DNA from: Chamaesiphon sp031376885
GTDB lineage: Bacteria; Cyanobacteriota; Cyanobacteriia; Cyanobacteriales; Chamaesiphonaceae
Direction: 5' to 3'
NCBI GenBank assembly: GCA_031376885.1
Contig: JANMEL010000128.1
Coordinates: 1 to 48,838 of the forward strand
Length of the DNA: 48,838 bases
Each line of letters begins with the position of its first letter. Within the stretch, counting starts at the first letter, position 1. This document shows, piece after piece, positions 42,028 through 48,838 of the stretch. The notes beneath the pieces are model-generated. The model was not told where the DNA came from and ran no database searches. It saw only the letters and a list, made by a program, of their open reading frames with translations. The translations under genes and the position numbers were made by a program.

Positions 42028-45000
42028 ATGACTCCTAACCCCTTAACGATCCTACTCCAACAACTAGGCCCCTATGGATGGAAGATTTTTGCCGATCTTC
42101 AGCACAAGGATAAGGCGAAGAAGCAGTTTGTAAATTTATTCCAAGAGCAACTACGTGACTGTGATGTCCAAGATTGGCAAATCAAGAGTCTTTATACTCC
42201 CCAAATCGAGAAATTTGTGGATTCACAAGGCTTGAAACTGTTCCTGGAAAAGGCTTTAGATCCAGAATTCAAGATTGCTGAGGATCGGGAGATTGCTGGG
42301 ATTTGGGATCGCAACGATCGCCCCAAAGTCCCCAGCGGCTTTAACTGGAATTTGCTCCTGAGAAATTATGTCGAACAAGTTAGGGAGATTATTCGCCAGA
42401 ATCTAGATCTACGCGAGATTTTGGATCCGGAGACTGCCGATGGTGTCAGCAGTAAACTAAAACCCTTCGTCGCCATCCCCGCCGGATTTAGTCTCAATGC
42501 CTACCAGAAGAGTCTTCAGAGCAACTATGGCAGTATCAAGCTCAATACCTTCGCTAGCGGAACCAATAGCGGCGCAGGAGAGCAAATTGGGTTGAGCGAG
42601 ATGTTTGTCGAGCAGCATGTGCGCGAAAATCTACCCCATGAAGAGCGACGACAGTTGGAAATGACTGAGGCAGATTCAAATTCGGCTCCGGTTTTGAAAG
42701 TATTAGCATCAGAAAAATCCCTACATGCAGTGATTGTGGGGGATCCAGGCGCAGGGAAATCGACTTTATTGCGATATCTAGCGTTAGGTTGGACAAAGAA
42801 CAATCGCGAGCGGTTTCCGATTATTATTGGTCTACGGGAATTTGCGATCGAGTCTTCAGGAGATCGCAATTTTCTAGGCTTTTTGGAACGCGGTACGAGC
42901 ACTGGTTGGAAATTTGAGCGCGATAAATTAGATAAATATCTGCAAAACCAACCGAGTTTGGTGATGTTCGATGAGTTGGATGGAATTCTCGATCTCCAGT
43001 TGCGTGAATCGATTTTAGAAAAGATTGTCAATTTTGGCATTCAATATCCCAAAGCCAAAATTATCGTCACATCCCAAGCGGTAGGATACAATCCCGAACG
43101 TTTACAAAAAGCCAATTTCCGCCACTTCACTTTACAGAAATTTAATCGCCGTCAGATTGGTACATTTATCGATAAATGGTACGATTTGGCATTGGGCAAA
43201 GATCCAGATAAGGATCGACTCAAGCAGCAGATCGAAATATCGATCGAAAATTCTCCCGCTATTCGCAAACTAGCCGAAAATCCCAACCGATTGACGATGG
43301 TAGCGATGTCCAATCAGCGCAAGTCATCGATTCTAGGGCGAACAGAATTCTACGAAGAAGCCTTACGCGGATTGCTGCATAAATGGGATATGGATCGCCA
43401 AAATGTAAATCCAGAGCTAGATTTAATCGGGCGAGTCGAGAAACAGGCAATGCTCCAGTTAATCGCCTATGAAATCCAATCTAGCCAAAATCAAGTACTG
43501 AATTCATCCGCACTGCCTCAATGGAAGAGTATTAATGAAAATCAGTTAAAAACGGTTTTAACGGTATATTTAGAACAGGAAAGATTTGTAGATCCAACTC
43601 GGAAAGCAGGGCTAATAATTGAGCAATTAATTGCCCGCAACTTTATCACGATCGACACTCAAACTAATACTTATAGTTTTGTCGATCGGACATTTCTAGA
43701 ATATTGCTATGCCAAAGAAATTGTCGATCGATTCGAGCAAAGAAAATCAGCAGAAGAATTCGACAGGCTACAGCAACAGGTCTTTGCCGCTCATTGGCAA
43801 GATGAAAACTGGGAAGATATCCTCCAAACAATTTGTGGCTTATTAGAAGCCCAATGGTCTGGGCGATTGGTAGAGTTTCTGTTGTCGCGACAAGTTGCCC
43901 GAATTGACTACTTAGATCGTCATAAGCAGGCGAAAAAAGTCGCTTTTCAACACTTGAAATTAGCTCAACAATGCCTGAGCGAAATCAAAAATGGTCGCTC
44001 GATTACCGCCAGAATCGAACAATCATTAAAAGAAAAGCTCAAACATGAAATCGATGGTGAGTTTGGAATTTCACTGAGTTTTGAAGCAGCCAAATTACTC
44101 ACCGACGCACTCTCACAACCCAGTCAGGGCAAAACCTCCGCAGCCGATTCTCCAGGGGAGAGGCTACGCCAAAGCGAAGACGATAGCTTAAAATGGCTCG
44201 AAGCACAAGCTTTTAATGCCAGACAGAAATTCGTCCGCGCAGCAGCAGTTCAGTCGATCGGCGATCGATTACACACGGGTACAGATACCTTGAAATGGCT
44301 CCAGCAAAGGGCAGTGACCGATCGACACGAATTAGTTCGCAAAGCAGCCGTTGAGTCAATTGGCGAGCACTACTATGGAGAATTAGAAACCAAAACATGG
44401 CTCCAGCAAAGGGCAGTGAGCGATCGACACGAATTAGTCCGCCAAGCAGCCGTTGAGTCAATTGGTGAGTATTACAATGGAGGCACAGATACTTTAACCT
44501 GGCTCCAAGAACGCGCTCTCACCGAGCAACATGAATCGATTCGCCTCGGAGCCATTCAGTCGATCGCCAAATATTATCATACCAAGTCGGGTACCCTCAC
44601 CTGGCTCCAAGAACGCGCTCTGACCGATCGGCATGAATTGGTACGCGGCGGTACAGTACGGGCAATCGGTCAAAATTATCGCAGCAAAATAGTCCTCAAT
44701 TGGCTCCGAACTGCCGCCATCAATGGTAAATTCGAGGATATTCGTCGCGGATCCCTACAGTCGGGGGCGAAATATTACCATAGTGAACCAGAAACATTGC
44801 CATGGCTCCAAAATGCTGCCATGTGCGATCGACATGAAGCTGTTCGATCGGCCGCAGTACGTGCGATCCCCCTCTACTATTCCACCCAGCGAGATATCCT
44901 CCCCTGGCTCCAAGCCCGCGTACTTCATGCCAAACACCAATCGGTACGAGTAGCCGCAGTCGAATCGATCGTCCAATACTACCACGCCCAGCCAGAAATA

Positions 45001-47871
45001 TTAACCTGGCTCAAATCGATCTCCCATACCTACCCCGATCTGCGCGTAGCTGTAGCTGAGTCGATCGCCAAATACAGCGGCGCATATCCAGTCGAAAAAA
45101 CCCTCCCATTACTCCAAGAATTGGCACGGGATTACGAACAGACTCCAGAAGTTCGCACAGCAGCAGTTCGATCGATCGGCGAATACTACCACGCCCAGCC
45201 AGAAATCTTAACCTGGCTCAGAGCAATCGCCCTAGACGAAAAACAACACCCATCAGTCAGACAGGCAGCCGTGCAGTCGATCGGCGAATACGATCGCGCC
45301 CAGCCAGACACCCTCGAATGGCTCCAAGCTCACGCCCTTGACAATCACCAACCAGATGATGTCAAAGCAGCCGCAATCTATTCGATCGCCCTCTACTATC
45401 ACTCCCAACCCAAAACATTAGGTTGGCTCAAAGCCTATGCCCTCAGCGATACCGAACATCAATTGGTACAACAGACGGCAGTAAAATCGGTCGCCAAATA
45501 TTATCAAACCGACGACACCCAAAGCTTAAACTGGCTGGCACATGCTTTCCAATCCAAATCCGAACACCCTCAACAGACAGCGGTAGAATCGATCGCCGAG
45601 TACTACTACAACGAACCAGATACCTTAAACTGGCTCCAAAAATGTGCTCTGAATCAAAATCGACCAGAAGTAGTTCGAGAAACCGCAGTGCGGGGAATTT
45701 CTGAGTATTATTACAACGAAGCGAATCTCCGCCAGTGGTTCCAAGATCGTGTTGAAGACGATCGAGACTCATTAGTCAGATTGGCAGCAGTCGCACCTGT
45801 TGGCAAATATTACTACATGGAACCAGATACCCTAACCTGGCTCCAAGATCGCGCTCAAGATAAGCAACAACATCAAGTAGTGCGAGTCAGCGCAGTGGAA
45901 TCGATCGCCAAATACTACCCAAATCCTGAAACTTTAGTTTGGCTCAAATCAATCGCCCTCCACAACCAAGATCCAGTAGTCCGTCAAGCTGCTGTCAAAT
46001 CCATCGGCGAATACTATTACACCGAGCCAACCACCCTAAAATGGCTCAAATCACTCGCCATCGAAAGTAACAAAGATACCCCCCAAATCTCCTTACAACG
46101 CTCGGCTGTCGAATCGATCGCCAAATACTCCCACCAAGAACCAGAAACCCTCAACTGGCTCAAATCGCCCGCCTTTGAGGATCCAAACAAAGATGTTCGC
46201 ATCTCCGCCGTGAGCGCGATCGCCACATACTACCACACCAAACCTGGTACTCAAAAATGGCTCAAAGCTCGATCGATCGATGACTCCGATCCCGATGTTC
46301 GCACCGCAGCCGAACAAGAGATCGTCAAATATTACGATCCAAAATCCCAGAGCCTAGTTGCCCTCCAAGAACGTGCCCTCGAAGCCCCCGACAAAGATGT
46401 CCGACGAGCTGCAATGAGCCTCATCGCCGAATCTTATCGAAAACAACCAAAAACTCTAACATGGCTGCAAGAACAGGCTCTGACCGCTCAACACAAAGAT
46501 GTTCGCCGAGCTGCAATCCAGTCGATCGGCAGCTATTATCGCGACGAACCCGAAAGCTTGAATTGGCTCCAAACTGAAGCCCTCCAAGCTCAACATCAAG
46601 ATGTAGGTGCAGCAGTAGTAGAATCCGTAGCTCAAAACTATCGTCAATTAGACTGGCTCCAATCAGTTGCCCTCGACGAGAGCCAATCCAAAGAAGTCAA
46701 AATCGCCACGGTCAAATCGATCGCCCAACATTATCGCAAAGAACCCAATACCCTCAAATGGTTCCAAGAACAAGCTCTCAAATCAGACGAACCAGGTGAG
46801 ATCGAACGGGATCCAGCCGTACGACTATCATCAGTAGCGGCGATTTCCAAATATTATCGCAAACAACCCGAAACCTTAAAATGGTTCAAAAATTGCGCTG
46901 TCAAAGCCCACTACCCAGATGTTCGTGCCGCCGCCGCAGTCACCGTTGCTAAATATTACAACAACGATCCTCTAACCATAACTTGGCTCAAAGAACGCGC
47001 CCTTGATGCCCCACCTCAACTAGTACTACGGGCAATCTTAGAGTCGATCGCCAAATACTATCAACACCAATCCAACACCCTAATCTGGCTCAAAAATCGC
47101 GCGGTTCATGCCCCCGATCGAATGCTCCGAGGCGAGGGCATCCTCGCAATCGCTAAACACTATCGCCACCAACCAGCCACCTACCCTTGGCTCAAAGAAC
47201 GCGCTCTCAAAGACAAAGATGGAGTCGTACGGGCGATCACAGTAGAATCCATCTCCAAGCACTACCATAAGGATCTTCACCCCTTAATTTGGCCTAAAGC
47301 CCCCCATGAGAAGATCGCCGCCGAGAACGTGCTCGAAGCATCCAACCAATTAAAATGGTTGACTGTCTCGCTCAAAGATCCAGATGGATTAGTTCGAGCC
47401 GCCGCCGTAACCTCTCTTGCCAAGTATTATCACATGCATCCTCACACCACCGCATGGCTCAAAGAGCGCGCAATTGAGGATCCAGATGGGTTGATTCGAG
47501 CGGCTGCCGTCAAATCAGTCGTCAAGTATTATCACAAACATACTGACACCCTGACTTGGCTCAAAGATCGCGATCTATACGAGGAACATGAAGTTGTTCG
47601 AGTGGAAATATTGGTGTCACTTGCTAAATATTATTACAAGGACTCCAAAACATTCGCTTGGCTCGAAGATCACGCTCTAGAAGATCAAGATCCAATGGTA
47701 AGAGCTGCGGCAATTCGAGCGATCGATCGGTACTTCCCCATGTCCAATGAGATGTATAAGTTATTGCGTGTAGTTGTCGATCGCGATCTCGATCGCGACA
47801 ACCTCACTGAAACTTATCCAAAACCAGTCGCACTCAAAATCTTGGTAGAAAAATGCGCTTATCCACAATAA
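42028..47871 (+). CDS. Giant NACHT NTPase with a long HEAT-like repeat array
   Basis: 1,947 residues from ATG 42028 (MTPNPLTILL). The frame opens at TTG 41947; I prefer the ATG because the 27 residues before it look like translated leader, but neither start has an ideal ribosome site. Order: an N-terminal region of about 200 residues, unrecognised; a NACHT-type P-loop NTPase with Walker A GDPGAGKSTLL (42742 on), Walker B LVMFDELDG (42957 on), the sensor-like IIVTSQAVGYN and the winged-helix region FVDRTFLEYCYAKEI; a linker; then about 34 HEAT-like units of 33-34 residues. The unit is roughly TLxWLxxxALxxxxxxVRxAAVxSIxxYYxxxP. This is the STAND plan: a sensor array, an NTPase switch and an N-terminal effector. 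Related NACHT proteins include anti-phage sensors, but the role here is inferred. A strong terminator follows at 48012. Confidence 0.9.
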   Translation: MTPNPLTILLQQLGPYGWKIFADLQHKDKAKKQFVNLFQEQLRDCDVQDWQIKSLYTPQIEKFVDSQGLKLFLEKALDPEFKIAEDREIAGIWDRNDRPKVPSGFNWNLLLRNYVEQVREIIRQNLDLREILDPETADGVSSKLKPFVAIPAGFSLNAYQKSLQSNYGSIKLNTFASGTNSGAGEQIGLSEMFVEQHVRENLPHEERRQLEMTEADSNSAPVLKVLASEKSLHAVIVGDPGAGKSTLLRYLALGWTKNNRERFPIIIGLREFAIESSGDRNFLGFLERGTSTGWKFERDKLDKYLQNQPSLVMFDELDGILDLQLRESILEKIVNFGIQYPKAKIIVTSQAVGYNPERLQKANFRHFTLQKFNRRQIGTFIDKWYDLALGKDPDKDRLKQQIEISIENSPAIRKLAENPNRLTMVAMSNQRKSSILGRTEFYEEALRGLLHKWDMDRQNVNPELDLIGRVEKQAMLQLIAYEIQSSQNQVLNSSALPQWKSINENQLKTVLTVYLEQERFVDPTRKAGLIIEQLIARNFITIDTQTNTYSFVDRTFLEYCYAKEIVDRFEQRKSAEEFDRLQQQVFAAHWQDENWEDILQTICGLLEAQWSGRLVEFLLSRQVARIDYLDRHKQAKKVAFQHLKLAQQCLSEIKNGRSITARIEQSLKEKLKHEIDGEFGISLSFEAAKLLTDALSQPSQGKTSAADSPGERLRQSEDDSLKWLEAQAFNARQKFVRAAAVQSIGDRLHTGTDTLKWLQQRAVTDRHELVRKAAVESIGEHYYGELETKTWLQQRAVSDRHELVRQAAVESIGEYYNGGTDTLTWLQERALTEQHESIRLGAIQSIAKYYHTKSGTLTWLQERALTDRHELVRGGTVRAIGQNYRSKIVLNWLRTAAINGKFEDIRRGSLQSGAKYYHSEPETLPWLQNAAMCDRHEAVRSAAVRAIPLYYSTQRDILPWLQARVLHAKHQSVRVAAVESIVQYYHAQPEILTWLKSISHTYPDLRVAVAESIAKYSGAYPVEKTLPLLQELARDYEQTPEVRTAAVRSIGEYYHAQPEILTWLRAIALDEKQHPSVRQAAVQSIGEYDRAQPDTLEWLQAHALDNHQPDDVKAAAIYSIALYYHSQPKTLGWLKAYALSDTEHQLVQQTAVKSVAKYYQTDDTQSLNWLAHAFQSKSEHPQQTAVESIAEYYYNEPDTLNWLQKCALNQNRPEVVRETAVRGISEYYYNEANLRQWFQDRVEDDRDSLVRLAAVAPVGKYYYMEPDTLTWLQDRAQDKQQHQVVRVSAVESIAKYYPNPETLVWLKSIALHNQDPVVRQAAVKSIGEYYYTEPTTLKWLKSLAIESNKDTPQISLQRSAVESIAKYSHQEPETLNWLKSPAFEDPNKDVRISAVSAIATYYHTKPGTQKWLKARSIDDSDPDVRTAAEQEIVKYYDPKSQSLVALQERALEAPDKDVRRAAMSLIAESYRKQPKTLTWLQEQALTAQHKDVRRAAIQSIGSYYRDEPESLNWLQTEALQAQHQDVGAAVVESVAQNYRQLDWLQSVALDESQSKEVKIATVKSIAQHYRKEPNTLKWFQEQALKSDEPGEIERDPAVRLSSVAAISKYYRKQPETLKWFKNCAVKAHYPDVRAAAAVTVAKYYNNDPLTITWLKERALDAPPQLVLRAILESIAKYYQHQSNTLIWLKNRAVHAPDRMLRGEGILAIAKHYRHQPATYPWLKERALKDKDGVVRAITVESISKHYHKDLHPLIWPKAPHEKIAAENVLEASNQLKWLTVSLKDPDGLVRAAAVTSLAKYYHMHPHTTAWLKERAIEDPDGLIRAAAVKSVVKYYHKHTDTLTWLKDRDLYEEHEVVRVEILVSLAKYYYKDSKTFAWLEDHALEDQDPMVRAAAIRAIDRYFPMSNEMYKLLRVVVDRDLDRDNLTETYPKPVALKILVEKCAYPQ
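44149..44176 (+). repeat. Dispersed repeat in frame within the NACHT gene
   Basis: TCTCCAGGGGAGAGGCTACG and following match the intergenic repeat at 29173-29200 with small changes, and encode SPGERLRQSE in the linker just before the first HEAT-like unit. This is the same family found in spacers, here without breaking the frame. Confidence 0.6.
44184..47732 (+). repeat. Tandem array of about 34 coding repeats (99-105 bases each)
   Basis: Each unit encodes Trp-Leu at the start, a Val-Arg-x-Ala-Ala-Val core and Ser-Ile-x-x-Tyr-Tyr at the end. Most units differ, but the second and third (about 44287-44480) are nearly the same at DNA level. TCGATCG, the core of the HIP1-like word, recurs in phase at the Ser-Ile codons in at least 12 units. 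One unit near 47280-47350 is irregular, with only a partial match before the next repeat. Confidence 0.9.
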
Positions 47872-47969
47872 CAGGTACTAGTTCGGTTAGGACACTCTAG
47901 ATCTCAGTACAGCTTTAGGCGGTCACTGAGCGAAGCCGAAGTGCGGACTTTGCTTCATGCGTTGGCGTA

Positions 47970-47988
47970 GCCTGCGCCTTGCGCTTAC
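47970..47988 (+). repeat. Dispersed 19-base repeat
   Basis: GCCTGCGCCTTGCGCTTAC is the exact reverse complement of 25219-25237. GCGTTGGCGTAG just before it links it to the GTTGGCGTAGCC repeat family. Confidence 0.8.
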
Positions 47989-48011
47989 AATCGCTGTGTC
48001 CTAATAGCTAT

Positions 48012-48048
48012 AAATACCCGCCTTATAAAATAAGGTGGGTATTTTTTT
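48012..48048 (+). terminator. Strong intrinsic terminator of the NACHT gene
   Basis: AAATACCCGCCTTAT (48012-48026) pairs with 48030-48044 (one G-U pair, three-base loop) and the hairpin is followed by T runs through 48048. It lies 140 bases after the stop of the giant gene. Confidence 0.88.
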
Positions 48049-48062
48049 ATGTCCCAATAAAA

Positions 48063-48086
48063 TAGGCACTCTACATAGAGTGCCTA
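48063..48086. repeat. Short perfect hairpin
   Basis: TAGGCACTCTA and TAGAGTGCCTA are perfect complements around a two-base loop. It lies 60 bases beyond the psbK stop, so it could help end psbK transcripts on the minus strand. Confidence 0.75.
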
Positions 48087-48145
48087 CCGATCGAACCTCA
48101 TATCCATAGCTAAATCTAGACAATAGCTACAGACTAAACCGAAAT

Positions 48146-48283
48146 TTAGCGAAAACCAACAGCAGCTTGCCAGACAAAAGCCAAAGCTAGAAAAAATACC
48201 GGGATAATTGGCAGTACATCCACCAATGGATCGAAGAAAGCATAAGCCTCTGGCAGTTTAGCGATCGGGAGTAATAAGTCCAT
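48146..48283 (-). CDS. psbK: Photosystem II reaction centre protein PsbK
   Basis: 45 residues. An eight-residue leader (MDLLLPIA) is followed by the mature 37-residue protein KLPEAYAFFDPLVDVLPI and then the single transmembrane helix ending FVWQAAVGFR, which is diagnostic of PsbK. It is a low-molecular-weight subunit at the edge of photosystem II, near CP43 in the thylakoid membrane. Start ATG at 48283, stop TAA at 48146-48148. A TATAAT stands 30 bases before the start. Confidence 0.97.
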   Translation of the reverse strand: MDLLLPIAKLPEAYAFFDPLVDVLPIIPVFFLALAFVWQAAVGFR

Positions 48284-48312
48284 ATTCTTTAATCCTTGAT
48301 TCCAATACAATT

Positions 48313-48318
48313 ATTATA
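48313..48318 (-). promoter_or_regulatory. psbK -10 element
   Basis: ATTATA on the plus strand is TATAAT on the minus strand, 30 bases before the psbK ATG. No clear -35 hexamer. Confidence 0.55.
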
Positions 48319-48506
48319 GTTGGCAAACATTCTACCATGCCCCGTGACTGAGGCATATCAGCACATGCAATGACTTATTACTTCCCAATTATCCATAGAT
48401 TCACTAAAAATATTTAGCGAAAGCTCTCCAGAATCCATGAATCAACAGAAAAAATAACCCTGAAAGGCTTACAGAGAGAGAAACCAAACAAACTTTGAAA
48501 AAAAGC

Positions 48507-48535
48507 TTGACAAGAGCTGGGGAGTCGGGTTATAT
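48507..48535 (+). promoter_or_regulatory. rRNA operon promoter
   Basis: TTGACA at 48507-48512 and TTATAT at 48530-48535, with the ideal 17-base gap. It is about 220 bases before the 16S start, in the right direction. Confidence 0.75.
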
Positions 48536-48755
48536 TAATAAAGCGGTCGAGAGAAACGGCGATACGGAACGAGCGAAAGCCGCTCCTGGAGCCAAACTTA
48601 ACACCTCTGAACCTAGACAACTATATAGTTTGAAAGCCTATTAAACCTCGTTAATTTCGTTAACAACGATTATAACATAAGTCTAACCTTAAATGGAAAG
48701 ACAAGACGAGTAAAGTCTTAAAAATACAACACGAGCCTTTTAACGGCTCTCCCAT

Positions 48756-48838
<83 letters not shown>

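Larger units (their letters stand above)
47872..48145. other. Spacer between the NACHT gene and psbK
   Basis: Contains a dispersed repeat (47970-47988), a strong terminator (48012-48048) and a small palindrome (48063-48086). The two flanking genes converge here. No gene seen. Confidence 0.6.
48284..48755. other. Divergent region between psbK and the rRNA operon
   Basis: Contains the psbK promoter at its left end and a sigma-70-type rRNA promoter at 48507-48535, followed by an rRNA leader of about 220 bases. The leader includes a short GAGCC/GGCTC stem (48733-48749) just before the 16S start. No gene seen. Confidence 0.7.

Noticed and set aside
42525..43040. 171-codon minus-strand ORF inside the NACHT gene
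   Set aside because: It is antisense to the conserved P-loop region and its translation is low-complexity Ser/Arg/Pro-rich; a shadow of the real frame.
44184..47732. CRISPR array
   Set aside because: The regular 100-base periodicity is that of coding HEAT-like repeats in an open frame; there are no short identical repeats with unique spacers and no cas genes.

Overview
The window is cyanobacterial chromosome. It carries a complete kaiABC clock cluster, psbK, a ferredoxin-type nitrate reductase (narB) with an nrtP-type permease, a urea ABC transporter, several Uma2-family genes, and very frequent CGATCG/GCGATCGC (HIP1-like) words. It ends in the first 83 or so bases of a 16S rRNA gene. Base composition looks mid-40s percent GC by eye. 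A freshwater coccoid lineage such as Chamaesiphon would fit, but the sequence I can read does not prove the genus.

Layout. 1-4.1 kb: urtBCDE, the membrane and ATPase parts of the urea transporter; urtA is not in the window. 4.7-8.5 kb, minus strand: ureD-ureA-ureB-(unrelated small gene)-ureC, so urea import and hydrolysis sit side by side. 9-14 kb: an exported TPR protein, then kaiA-kaiB-kaiC, then a small zinc-ribbon protein on the other strand. 14.2-20.3 kb: an RRM RNA-binding protein, a Cu(I) P-type ATPase, an aldo/keto reductase between two Uma2 genes, and tRNA-Leu(GAG). 20.4-28.4 kb: a NlpC/P60 hydrolase, leucyl aminopeptidase, a three-receiver hybrid histidine kinase, pyruvate kinase and an alpha/beta hydrolase. 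28.4-31.5 kb is an accessory patch: a decayed gene, a Phd/VapC-type pair, a BrnT/BrnA pair between 55-bp direct repeats, a MITE-like element and an AT-rich exported orphan. 31.5-36.2 kb: a bacterial RNA-repair cassette (hen1, a PD-(D/E)XK-like gene, pnkp) on the minus strand. 36.3-41.6 kb: an ATP-grasp ligase, a small orphan, narB and nrtP; nrtP is preceded by an excellent NtcA-activated promoter. 42-47.9 kb: one giant gene for a NACHT NTPase with about 34 tandem HEAT-like repeats. 48.1-48.8 kb: psbK and the start of an rRNA operon.

How they work together. Two nitrogen-assimilation blocks (urea uptake plus urease; nitrate uptake plus reduction) frame the window. The accessory content is defence- or stress-like: two toxin-antitoxin pairs, the Hen1/Pnkp RNA-repair cassette with an embedded nuclease-like gene, and the NACHT-HEAT protein. 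The NACHT-HEAT gene and the hen1-X-pnkp operon are the best candidates for an incompletely described system. Intergenic spaces are long and rich in palindromic and dispersed repeats; one repeat type also appears in frame inside the NACHT gene.
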